From contig NZ_JAERRK010000001.1 in NCBI RefSeq assembly GCF_016741775.1, positions 496,001-560,000 of the forward strand: a stretch of 64,000 nt of DNA, read 5' to 3'. Positions 30,396-38,078 of this stretch are shown piece by piece; within the stretch, counting starts at the first letter, position 1; the number at the start of each line of letters is the position of its first letter. This DNA comes from Streptomyces actinomycinicus (GTDB taxonomy: Bacteria > Actinomycetota > Actinomycetes > Streptomycetales > Streptomycetaceae). The position numbers and the translations under genes were made by a program. The notes below the pieces were generated by a model, which saw only the letters and a list, made by a program, of their open reading frames with translations, had not been told where the DNA came from and did no database searches.

Positions 30396-32030
30396 TCAGA
30401 TCCACTTGGCCTGGAGGAGGTTGATACCGGGGTACGGCTGTGCCCTTATCCCGCTGAGCTTGCGTGCGTCCCAGGCGGTCACCAGCTCGTTGTGGACGAC
30501 CGGGTAGAGCACGGCCTGCTCGGCGACGACGTCGACGTAGTCCTGGATCATCGCCTTTTTCTTCGCGGGGTCCGGCTCCCGGGTCGCCCGGTCCATGTCC
30601 TTGAAGAGCTGCCCCGCGACGGGGTCGCCGGCCCACCGGGTGTACTGCATCCACAGGTTCTGCGGACCGTAGTTGTAGTGCATGATCAGGTCGGCGTCGA
30701 GCCCGAACTGGTTGGGGTTGGAGGCCGCCGCCACCACCTGGTAGTCCTGTTTCTGGTCCATCTTGGTGAAGACGGCCGTGGTCTCCTGCGGCGCCAGGGT
30801 GGTCCGCACACCGATCGCGTCCCACGAGGCCTTGATGGTCGGCAGGCAGTCGACGATCCAGCTGACGTTGACCGCGAGGATCTCCACCCTGAGGTTCTTC
30901 ACCCCGGCGGCCTTCAGCAGCGCCTTCGCCTTCGCCGGGTCGTGGTCGTAGACGGTCTTGGCGCGCCGGTAGCAGGGGTTGCCCTCGTTGAGGAACGAGG
31001 ACGCGGGCTTGCCGTGGCCCTTCAGCGCGACCTGCACCATCTTCTCGCTGTCGATGGCGTAGTGCAGTGCCTGCCGCACGCGGACGTCGTCGAAGGGCTT
31101 GTGCCGCGTGTTGAACATCAGGAACAGGTTGTTCATCCCGGCGCCGCCGGCCACCTCCAGGCCGCCCTGCTCCAGCCGGGGGATGTTGGCGTAGGGGATG
31201 TTGTCGGCGATCTGTGCGCCTGCCCCGGATCCGGAGATCTTGGCGACGCGCGGTGCCGCGTCCACGATGGTCAGCCAGTTCATCTTCCGGAAGGCGGGCC
31301 TGCGCGGGCCGTTGTAGGCGGTGAACGCCTCGAAGGTGGTGTTCGACTTCGGGTGGTGCGCGGTTTGCCGGTACGGCCCCGAGCCCACGGCCAGTCCCTT
31401 GATGGCGTCGTCCCAGGCGCCGGGCTTCGAGAACACGTGCTTCGGCATGATCTTGGCGAGGGTGAGCCGGGAGACGCCTTCCGGGAACGGGAACTTCAGC
31501 TTCAGCTCGACGGTCCGCGCGTCGACCTTCCGTACGGACTCCAGCCAGGAGACGAAGAACCCCTTGGCGAGGGTCTGGGTCTTCGGGTCCAGGATCCGGT
31601 CGAAGACGAACACGACGTCGTCGGCGGTGACGGGCTTGCCGTCGTGGAAGGTGGCCCCGGAGCGGAGCGTGAACCGCCAGGTGGTGGCGCCCGGGTCCTT
31701 CGGCACCTCGGTGCCCAGTGCCGGATACGCCGCCCGGGTGATCGGGTCGGTGTCCAGCAGGCCCTCGTAGATGTGGTTGTTGGCGGCCATCGCGAACGCC
31801 GACGCGGTCTGCGTGGGGTCCCAGCTGCCGTCGTTGCCGTACCCGATCACGGCGGTCAGCGTCCGGTCCTTGCCGCTGCCGCCGTCCCCGGTGTCGTTCG
31901 TGGACTCCGGGCCGGTGGAGCAGCCCGCCAGCACGGGCGGGAGGGCGGCGGCCGCGCCCAGCGCACCGGTGTACTTCAGGAACGACCGGCGGCGCGGTGC
32001 CGGTACGTCGGGGGTCACGTCGTCGCGCAC
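30396..32030 (-). CDS. ABC importer substrate-binding lipoprotein (SBP_bac_5, SatA-like)
   Basis: 544 residues. The N-terminus has a twin-Arg motif (RRRSFLK), a hydrophobic run and lipobox LAGC, so Cys37 is the lipid anchor of a Tat-exported lipoprotein. The body is an SBP_bac_5 protein: EGLLDTDP, FTLRSGATFHDGKPVTADDVVF and VRVRQALHYAIDSEKMVQVAL. Family ligands are peptides, nickel, and in SatA sialic acid. The ligand here is inferred from the sialidase and the aldolase. GTG 32030 is preceded by GGAGG. A promoter and triple repeat lie upstream. Confidence 0.92.
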   Translation of the reverse strand: MRDDVTPDVPAPRRRSFLKYTGALGAAAALPPVLAGCSTGPESTNDTGDGGSGKDRTLTAVIGYGNDGSWDPTQTASAFAMAANNHIYEGLLDTDPITRAAYPALGTEVPKDPGATTWRFTLRSGATFHDGKPVTADDVVFVFDRILDPKTQTLAKGFFVSWLESVRKVDARTVELKLKFPFPEGVSRLTLAKIMPKHVFSKPGAWDDAIKGLAVGSGPYRQTAHHPKSNTTFEAFTAYNGPRRPAFRKMNWLTIVDAAPRVAKISGSGAGAQIADNIPYANIPRLEQGGLEVAGGAGMNNLFLMFNTRHKPFDDVRVRQALHYAIDSEKMVQVALKGHGKPASSFLNEGNPCYRRAKTVYDHDPAKAKALLKAAGVKNLRVEILAVNVSWIVDCLPTIKASWDAIGVRTTLAPQETTAVFTKMDQKQDYQVVAAASNPNQFGLDADLIMHYNYGPQNLWMQYTRWAGDPVAGQLFKDMDRATREPDPAKKKAMIQDYVDVVAEQAVLYPVVHNELVTAWDARKLSGIRAQPYPGINLLQAKWI

Positions 32031-32073
32031 GGGTCCTCCAGCAAGTCGGTGGGGGGAGGGGGTGGGAGATACG

Positions 32074-32093
32074 ACGTCCTACGTCCTACGTCC
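32074..32093. promoter_or_regulatory. Triple direct repeat in the importer leader
   Basis: ACGTCCT occurs twice in tandem (32074-32080, 32081-32087) followed by ACGTCC (32088-32093). It lies just downstream of the -10 box on the minus strand, where a repressor would block initiation or elongation. The binding protein is not known. Confidence 0.5.
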
Positions 32094-32106
32094 GGTCGGT
32101 AGCGCG

Positions 32107-32135
32107 ACCATAGGAGGGCCCCTGGGGGCGGTCAA
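32107..32135 (-). promoter_or_regulatory. Sigma-70-like promoter for the ABC importer operon
   Basis: On the minus strand TTGACC (32135-32130), a 17-base spacer and TATGGT (32112-32107). The match and spacing are good for HrdB-type promoters. The start would be near 32100, about 70 bases before the GTG of the binding-protein gene. Confidence 0.6.
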
Positions 32136-32255
32136 GACGGCACACACGAATGGCCGAGCCGCCACAGGTCGCACCAATGACGGCCGAGGTGCGGGCGCCG
32201 GTCCGGGCCCTGACGATGACGGGGAACAGGATCACCGACCCCTTTGGACGGCCCC

Positions 32256-32891
32256 ATGTCCGTGACCCGAACCGGCTCCCCGAGAGCCGGACGCCGGATC
32301 GCCCTGGGCGGCGCTCTCGGCGGCCTCCTCCTCGCCGCCGGGCTCGCCGCCTGCGCCGACGAGAGCAGTCAGCCCCGACGCTCCTCGGCCTCGGCCAGCG
32401 CACCCGCTACGCCGAATGCCTCGTCCTTCTCGGGGCAGCCGCCGTCGGCGCTGGAGTCGGCGGCGTCCGCGGCGATCGGCTCCGCCCACGCCGCGGCCTC
32501 CGCGGCGGCGTCGTCCGCCGCGGCCCGCGCCTCGGAGTTCGCGGCGTCGGTGGACGCCGAGACGCACCGCAGGAGCGCGACGGCGGAGAAGGAACTGAAG
32601 AACGTCGAGGGTCGGGGCAACGCGCTCTCCGAGGTCGGCATGACCGGCATCCCCACGGCACGGACCGGCGGGGTGCTCGCCGTCCTGGTCACGATCACCA
32701 ACAAGACCCGTGACGAAGCGTCCTACGCCGTGCAGATCGACTTCGAGGACGCCTCCGGCAAGGTGGTCGAGACGCGGTACGTCGGCGCGGAGCACCTGAA
32801 GCCGGGGGGCAAGGAACAGCCCATCGCCTTCAGCCACGAGCCACCGGAGCCGAGGCTGACGCCCGTCCTCGCCAAGGCCCAGCGGTACTAG
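32256..32891 (+). CDS. Putative lipoprotein, unknown function
   Basis: 211 residues. A signal peptide with lipobox LAAC (Cys33) marks an exported lipoprotein. An Ala/Ser-rich helical stretch (about 60-105, with many SAASAA units) could be a coiled spacer. The C-terminal part (TGGVLAVLVTITNKTRDEASYAVQIDFEDASGKVVE in two strands) resembles FxLYD/Ig-like surface domains. The ATG at 32256 is chosen over the TTG at 32244 because it starts with a normal signal peptide. It converges on the DUF397 gene with a four-base overlap. Confidence 0.78.
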   Translation: MSVTRTGSPRAGRRIALGGALGGLLLAAGLAACADESSQPRRSSASASAPATPNASSFSGQPPSALESAASAAIGSAHAAASAAASSAAARASEFAASVDAETHRRSATAEKELKNVEGRGNALSEVGMTGIPTARTGGVLAVLVTITNKTRDEASYAVQIDFEDASGKVVETRYVGAEHLKPGGKEQPIAFSHEPPEPRLTPVLAKAQRY

Positions 32892-33163
32892 CGCCCCACG
32901 GCGCGGACGAACTCCGTCCAGGCGGCGGCACCGATCACCAGCACGGCACCGTCGGCCACCTTGCTGTCCCGGACGGGCACGACCCCGGGGACGCCGTCGG
33001 CGACCTCGAGGCAATCCTCACCGCCGCTGCCGCCGCTGTAGGTGCTCTTGCGCCAGGCGGCGCCGGGGAAGTCGTAGCCGACCTCGACGCACGATTCGCC
33101 GCCGCTGCCACCGCTGTAAGTACTTTTGCGCCAGCGGGCGTTCGTCAGGTCGTACCTGCGCAT
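32888..33163 (-). CDS. DUF397 protein with two DUF397 units
   Basis: 91 residues. WRKSTYSGGSGGESCVEVGYDFPGA is followed by a second WRKSTYSGGSGGEDCLEVADGVPGVVPVRDSK unit, so the N-terminal half of DUF397 is duplicated in tandem. Such proteins pair with XRE regulators of the DUF5753 type in Streptomyces, of which BldB relatives are known. The partner regulator immediately upstream is disrupted. ATG 33163 lies at the point where the truncated regulator frame meets it. Confidence 0.82.
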   Translation of the reverse strand: MRRYDLTNARWRKSTYSGGSGGESCVEVGYDFPGAAWRKSTYSGGSGGEDCLEVADGVPGVVPVRDSKVADGAVLVIGAAAWTEFVRAVGR

Positions 33164-33828
33164 CGTCTGTAATCCTTCGCCGCCGAACGTCATCAGTGTC
33201 ATCATCTTGCCCATCTGGGGGTGCGCACCTGCCGAGAACGGCAGCACCTGCACGAGCGCCTGGCGCTCACGGACCGTGGCTGCGATGTGGTCGAGCTGCC
33301 TGGCCATCACCGACGGTGATCCCACCGGGATCCGCAGGGCTGTCTCGTGCATCAGCACCCAATACACCGGGCGTGTAGCGTCTTTGAGAAGTTCGCGCGT
33401 TCCAGACGGAGACTGACCATCTCCTCGATGTAATCGTCCGTCGCCAGGGGATTGCTCGCCAGGTACACCGCACGGGCGTAATCAGGGGTCTGGAGGAGGC
33501 CCGGCACCACAGCCGGCGCCCAATCGCTGATGCTCGTGGCGACCCGCTCCAGCTCCACGACCTCCGCGAAGTACTCCGCGTACCGCCGGTCGTCAATCAG
33601 CTTCCGGCACAGGCGCTCGAAAATGCCGCCGGTTTGCAGGACTTCGTCGATCCGCTGGGCGATATCCAGCTGGGGTTTTCGAATCGCCTGCTCGAACTGT
33701 CCGATGTAAGCGCCGGAGACGAAGACCCGCGCCCCCAGTTCCACCTGGGTGATTCCCGCGTCTTCCCGGCGCCTCTTCAGCTCCGTGCCGAAGAACTCCC
33801 AGACCGCCTGCCGTGAACCGCTGGCCAT
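33164..33828 (-). pseudogene. Disrupted XRE/DUF5753 regulator (frameshift plus deletion)
   Basis: The frame starts at ATG 33828 behind AAGGGGG and encodes an HTH (RREDAGITQVELGARVFVSGAYIGQFEQAIRKP) and the beginning of a DUF5753 domain, reaching LRLERANFSKTLHARCIGC before a stop at 33352. Dropping one base near 33384-33392 (TTCTC where family members need TTC-xTC) restores KDATRPVYWVLMHETALR, which continues in another frame. That frame then jumps from TFGGE to GLQTMRRYDL, lacking about 60-70 C-terminal residues, and enters the DUF397 gene. Two lesions make a functional full-length regulator unlikely. The 158-residue first part might still fold as an HTH fragment. Confidence 0.78.
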
Positions 33829-33943
33829 AGCCAACCCCCTTGTTCGGCCATGCACTTGTAGGGCGCAGACCGCTGCCGAGTGTAGAGGCGGAGCGTCACG
33901 ATGGGTGCACGAAGCGTGAAATCCGCAGGAGAAGGGGAGCAGG

Positions 33944-34078
33944 GTGAAGGCGCGACGTACCACTCACGCGATGCTGTGTGTCGAAGAGGCGGAGGAGACG
34001 TTGAAGGAATTGCGGTCGGCACTCGAAAAAGCGGGAGTCGTTCTGCTCGTGGCGGTGCTGACGGGGGTGGCGCGGTGA
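33944..34078 (+). CDS. Short conserved Streptomyces protein, apparently internally deleted
   Basis: 44 residues: MKARRTTHAMLCVEEAEE at the start, ending VVLLVAVLTGVAR. GTG 33944 has GGGGAG upstream and the stop overlaps the next start (GTGA). Longer relatives I recall from XRE/DUF397 neighbourhoods have a segment after the -VVLP- position that is missing here, so this may be an in-frame deletion product. Function unknown. Confidence 0.6.
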   Translation: MKARRTTHAMLCVEEAEETLKELRSALEKAGVVLLVAVLTGVAR

Positions 34079-34290
34079 AGCCTGCCGTCGGCAGCCATGT
34101 GATGGACACCCACACCGGCAGGGTCGGCATCGTCATGGGGCACGAAGGGCCGTACGTGCAGCTGAGACCGTACGGCGGCGGGCGGGAATGGGACGCCGAG
34201 CCGCGCGCGCTGCGCAGTGCCACCGCGGCCGAGCGGCTGAGCGCGGCGACCGCGCACGCCAACGCCCGCAGCCGCGGAGAGGCGCTCTGA
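34075..34290 (+). CDS. Conserved hypothetical protein of XRE/DUF397 loci
   Basis: 71 residues, GTG start inside the stop of the preceding gene. VGSHVMDTHTGRVGIVMGHEGPYVQLRPYGGGREWD is the conserved core (a small beta-barrel pattern), and the tail HANARSRGEAL is typical. Proteins of this kind sit next to XRE/DUF397 genes in many Streptomyces. It lies ahead of the EACC1-like/caspase pair. No function is known. Confidence 0.75.
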   Translation: MKPAVGSHVMDTHTGRVGIVMGHEGPYVQLRPYGGGREWDAEPRALRSATAAERLSAATAHANARSRGEAL

Positions 34291-34364
34291 CCCTTCTGTG
34301 CCCGCAGTCGCTCCATGGTGGCAGATTTCAAGACATGGGCGTCGGGTGCGCCCTACCCTGGGCC

Positions 34365-34384
34365 GGTCGCGGGCGTCCGCGACC
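34365..34384. other. Hairpin before the EACC1-like gene
   Basis: GGTCGCGG and CCGCGACC pair around a GCGT loop, 17 bases before the ATG at 34402. It may affect translation initiation of the pair or end an upstream transcript. Confidence 0.35.
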
Positions 34385-34401
34385 AAGAGGGGGGTCCTCA
34401 C

Positions 34402-34833
34402 ATGGAGTTACGAGTCAGGGTTGCGCGGATCCGGCCGTCGGGTGACGGTTCGGCCGGCGAACGGGTCGACACCGGGGGGTGGACGGAGTCGTTCGCCGAG
34501 TGGATGACCGAGGACCGGAGGCTGGGCCGGTCCGTACGCGAGCGGCAGGGGCGCGTCTCGCCCGGCGACGGCGGGATGTCACCGGACCCGGTGGAGTGGA
34601 TCAGCCTCGCCGTCGCCTCCGCCTCGCTGCTCACCGACCTGATCGGCCTGTTCGGTGACTTCCGTGCCTCGCTGCCCCGCCGGGAACAGCAGTCGGCGCG
34701 ACTGGAGCTGGAACGCGGCGGCACGCGCGTCACCGTGTACGGCGAGACGGCGGAGGATGCCGCCCGCGCGGCACGGGCACTGGGCCTGCTGCCGGAGGAC
34801 GACGGGGAGGCGCCCGGCCGTGCCGCTTCCTGA
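34402..34833 (+). CDS. EACC1-like partner of caspase (effector-associated component)
   Basis: 143 residues. It begins MELRVRVARI, has a hydrophobic segment (WISLAVASASLLTDLIGLFGDF, residues about 69-90) and ends in a beta-alpha unit with LELERGGTRVTVYGETAEDAARAARAL. This layout suits the effector-associated constant component 1 (EACC1) proteins that precede caspase-like effectors in actinobacteria. The caspase gene starts inside its last 14 bases, so the pair is translationally coupled. The family call is from memory of motif and context. Confidence 0.66.
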   Translation: MELRVRVARIRPSGDGSAGERVDTGGWTESFAEWMTEDRRLGRSVRERQGRVSPGDGGMSPDPVEWISLAVASASLLTDLIGLFGDFRASLPRREQQSARLELERGGTRVTVYGETAEDAARAARALGLLPEDDGEAPGRAAS

Positions 34834-36373
34834 CCCGTCACGAAGCCACGCCGTCCTCATCGGCGTGCACGACTACCGTCACCTCGCTGCTCTGCCCGGT
34901 GTGGCGGCCGGCGTCGCCAGACTGGCCGAGTTGCTGGGCGACCCGACGGTCTGGGGGCTGCCCCGGGGCAACGTCACCGTCCTCCCCGGTGACGCCTCTG
35001 CCGACGACGTCCTCAGGGCGGTGCGCGGCGCCGGACGGGCGGCGACCGACACGCTTCTCGTCTACTTCGCGGGGCACGGGCAGCGGGAACCCAGAAGCGA
35101 GCAGCTGTACCTGGCGCTGGCCGACGCCGACCGGTACGACGTGACGATCGGGGCGCTGCCGGAACGCGAACTGCGCCGCATGGTGAGGCGGGAGGGGCGG
35201 TTCGCACGCCGTCACATCACGCTCATCGACTCCTGCTACAGCGGCCTGGCCATCCCCATGGGCGGCTCCGCGGCCGTCCTGGAACGCCCGGACCAGGTCC
35301 GGCTGCTGGTCGAGTCCAAGGAGGGCAACGCACCCGGCCCGGGTGACGGCGACGAGGACTTCGGCGGCTATGTGCTGACCTCGGCGTCGGGCACCCAGCG
35401 CTCGTTCACCGTGCCCGGCGGCTACCCGGAGTTCACCGGTGCGCTGATCGAGGTCCTGGACAAGGGCATCGCCGGGGCGGGCCCGACGCTGAGCGTCCCC
35501 CGCGTCTGGCGGCGCGTCCGGGAGCAGCGAGCCAGAGCCACGCCCCAGCTGAACGGGCTCAACATCGCGGAGGACGAGCCCTGGGTCCGCAACCGCGCCC
35601 ACGACGCCGGGCGGGACGCCGTGCCGCCGCGGTGCATCGTCCGCGCCGAAGCGGCCCCGGTGCCCCCGGTGCCCCCGGTGCCGCCGGTGCCCCCGGTGGC
35701 CGCGCCCGCCGCGGGCTTCCCGTTCGACACCGTCCAGGGCGGCGGGTACCGGATCAGGGCGGTCAAGGAGCAGCTGGACGACGTCCTCGCGAAGGTGAGG
35801 GACCCCCGCCGCGGGTGGCAGGCCCAGGCACCCCATTTCCGCACCGTGTCCGGCAGGTGGTTCTGGGGGTACGACATGCGGCAGGTCGACGCCCACATCG
35901 AGCGGCAGCGCGCCGAGCCCACGGAGCCGGCCGATGCCCTTCGGCTGCTGCTGGCGCGTCAGGGCATCACCGTCGTACCCGGCGCCGAAGGCAGCAGCCG
36001 GGTGAGGGAGAAGTGCGGTGTCCCCGGCACGGAGCGGCTGATCGGGCATCACCCGTCCCGCTTCGCCAAGTCGGGGACGATCGCCTTCACGGACACCCAC
36101 CTGTGCCTGTACTCCTCCGACCTGCTGCGGATCCCCTACTCCGCGCTGGACGGCATGGCCGTGGACACCTCGTACGAGGAGGTCGACACCGGTGTCGTCA
36201 ATGATCAGGCCGTGATCCTGGACAAGACCTGGATCGGCGTCACCCAGGTCACCTTCGGGCACCGCACCCTGAGGTTCACAGGAGGGCGCCCGGAGCCGGT
36301 GCAGCAGGTGCTGGGCGTCTTCCGGCCCGCGGTCGCCGATCTCCGCAGGCGCCACCCGGAGTGGTTCCGCTAG
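34820..36373 (+). CDS. Caspase-like protease with DivIVA-like segment and PH-like C-terminus
   Basis: 517 residues. Residues 8-245 form a C14 caspase domain: catalytic His86 in YFAGHGQ and Cys139 in LIDSCYSG. A proline-rich linker (280-294, PVPPVPPVPPV) follows. Residues about 310-365 contain GYDMRQVDAHIERQRAE, like the G-Y-D-x2-Q-V-D motif of DivIVA-type proteins that bind curved membrane. Residues 395-510 (AKSGTIAFTDTHLCLYSSDLLRIPYSALDGMAVDT) resemble a bacterial PH-like domain. GTG 34820 has GGGGAGG upstream. The protease would be an effector, the rest its localisation or sensor parts; this is inferred. Confidence 0.82.
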   Translation: MPLPDPSRSHAVLIGVHDYRHLAALPGVAAGVARLAELLGDPTVWGLPRGNVTVLPGDASADDVLRAVRGAGRAATDTLLVYFAGHGQREPRSEQLYLALADADRYDVTIGALPERELRRMVRREGRFARRHITLIDSCYSGLAIPMGGSAAVLERPDQVRLLVESKEGNAPGPGDGDEDFGGYVLTSASGTQRSFTVPGGYPEFTGALIEVLDKGIAGAGPTLSVPRVWRRVREQRARATPQLNGLNIAEDEPWVRNRAHDAGRDAVPPRCIVRAEAAPVPPVPPVPPVPPVAAPAAGFPFDTVQGGGYRIRAVKEQLDDVLAKVRDPRRGWQAQAPHFRTVSGRWFWGYDMRQVDAHIERQRAEPTEPADALRLLLARQGITVVPGAEGSSRVREKCGVPGTERLIGHHPSRFAKSGTIAFTDTHLCLYSSDLLRIPYSALDGMAVDTSYEEVDTGVVNDQAVILDKTWIGVTQVTFGHRTLRFTGGRPEPVQQVLGVFRPAVADLRRRHPEWFR

Positions 36374-36412
36374 GCGGCCGGGCGCCCCTTCGGCATGGGC
36401 CAGAATGGTGCC

Positions 36413-37159
36413 ATGAGTCTGTTCCGCGACGACGGCATCGTGCTGCGCACCCAGAAGCTGGGTGAGGCGGACCGGATCATCACCCTGCTCACACGCGGTC
36501 ACGGGCGGGTACGGGCCGTGGCGCGCGGGGTGCGACGCACCAAGTCGAAGTTCGGGGCCCGGCTGGAGCCCTTCTCCCACGTCGACGTGCAGTTCTTCGC
36601 GCGCGGGAGCGAACTGGTCGGGCGCGGGCTCCCGCTGTGCACGCAGAGCGAGACCATCGCTCCGTACGGCGGCGGGATCGTCACCGACTACGCGCGGTAC
36701 ACCGCGGGCACCGCCATGCTGGAGACGGCCGAGCGGTTCACGGACCACGAGGGCGAGCCGGCCGTCCAGCAGTACCTGCTCCTCGTCGGTGCCCTGCGCA
36801 CGCTCGCCCGCGGGGAGCACGCACCCCACCTCGTCCTCGACGCCTTCCTGCTCCGCTCCCTCGCGGTGAACGGCTACGCGCCCAGCTTCAGCGACTGCGC
36901 GAAGTGCGGGATGTCCGGCCCGAACCGGTTCTTCTCGGTCGCCTCCGGCGGCTCCGTCTGCGTCGACTGCCGGGTGCCCGGCAGCGTCGTACCGTCCCCG
37001 CAGACCCTGGTACTGCTGGGGGCGCTGCTTACGGGAGACTGGGAGACGGCGGACGCGTGCGAGGCGCGGTACGTCCGCGAGGGCAGTGGGCTGGTGTCCG
37101 CCTACCTGCACTGGCACCTGGAGCGCGGGCTGCGCTCCCTGCGGTACGTAGAGAAGTAA
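36413..37159 (+). CDS. recO: DNA repair protein RecO
   Basis: 248 residues. An N-terminal OB-fold starts MSLFRDDGIVLRTQKLGEADRIITLLT. The C-terminal helical part has the zinc-binding cysteines in FSDCAKCGMSGPNRFF and VCVDCR. RecO loads RecA with RecR and anneals ssDNA in gap repair. ATG 36413 is preferred over upstream starts because of the family N-terminus. uppS follows 30 bases later, the common actinobacterial order. Confidence 0.95.
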   Translation: MSLFRDDGIVLRTQKLGEADRIITLLTRGHGRVRAVARGVRRTKSKFGARLEPFSHVDVQFFARGSELVGRGLPLCTQSETIAPYGGGIVTDYARYTAGTAMLETAERFTDHEGEPAVQQYLLLVGALRTLARGEHAPHLVLDAFLLRSLAVNGYAPSFSDCAKCGMSGPNRFFSVASGGSVCVDCRVPGSVVPSPQTLVLLGALLTGDWETADACEARYVREGSGLVSAYLHWHLERGLRSLRYVEK

Positions 37160-37189
37160 GCACAGCACGGTCGAGGAGACGAGAAGGAC

Positions 37190-38038
37190 ATGGTCGTACG
37201 CGGGATCCTGGGGCGCCAGCGGCGCGAGTACAAGGCTCCGGAGCCGCACCCGTCCGGTGCCCGCGCGCCCAAGCTCCCGGGCGAGCTGGTGCCGAACCAC
37301 GTCGCGATCGTCATGGACGGCAACGGGCGCTGGGCCAAGGACCGCGGACTGCCCCGCACCGAGGGGCACAAGGTCGGCGCCGAGCGGGTGCTCGACGTGC
37401 TCCAGGGCTCCATCGAGATCGGTGTGCGCAACATCTCCCTGTACGCCTTCTCCACCGAGAACTGGAAGCGGTCGCCCGACGAGGTCCGCTTCCTGATGAA
37501 CTTCAACCGCGACTTCATCCGCAAGACCCGGGACCAGCTCGACGCACTGGGGATCCGGGTGCGCTGGGTGGGGCGCATGCCCAAGCTGTGGAAGTCGGTC
37601 GCCAAGGAGCTGCAGGTCGCCCAGGAGCAGACCAAGGACAACGACCTGCTCACCCTCTACTTCTGCATGAACTACGGCGGACGCGCCGAGATCGCCGACG
37701 CGGCGCAGCGACTGGCCGAGGACGTGAAGGCGGGCCGGCTCGACCCGTCCAAGGTCTCCGAGAAGACCCTCCAGAAGTACCTGTACTACCCGGACATGCC
37801 GGACGTCGACCTGTTCCTGCGCCCCAGCGGCGAGCAGCGCACCTCCAACTACCTGCTGTGGCAGAGCGCGTACGCCGAGATGGTCTTCCAGGACGTGCTG
37901 TGGCCCGACTTCGACCGCCGTGACCTGTGGCGGGCCTGCCTGGAATTCGCCTCCCGGGACCGGCGGTTCGGCGGCGCGGTCCCGAACGAGGAACTGATCG
38001 CCATGGAAGCCGCGATGAAGGGTGAGTCCACCTCGTAG
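37190..38038 (+). CDS. uppS: Isoprenyl (undecaprenyl/decaprenyl) diphosphate synthase
   Basis: 282 residues. The substrate region [20 protein letters not shown] holds the catalytic Asp. Further family motifs are [26 protein letters not shown] and [24 protein letters not shown]. It is a cis-prenyltransferase that makes the lipid carrier for peptidoglycan and other wall polymers. ATG 37190 follows a GAGAAGG site. Complete in length. Confidence 0.95.
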   Translation: MVVRGILGRQRREYKAPEPHPSGARAPKLPGELVPNHVAIVMDGNGRWAKDRGLPRTEGHKVGAERVLDVLQGSIEIGVRNISLYAFSTENWKRSPDEVRFLMNFNRDFIRKTRDQLDALGIRVRWVGRMPKLWKSVAKELQVAQEQTKDNDLLTLYFCMNYGGRAEIADAAQRLAEDVKAGRLDPSKVSEKTLQKYLYYPDMPDVDLFLRPSGEQRTSNYLLWQSAYAEMVFQDVLWPDFDRRDLWRACLEFASRDRRFGGAVPNEELIAMEAAMKGESTS

Positions 38039-38078
38039 CCATCGAGGGTTCATGCGGGCCGCCGAGGATGCGGGACTC

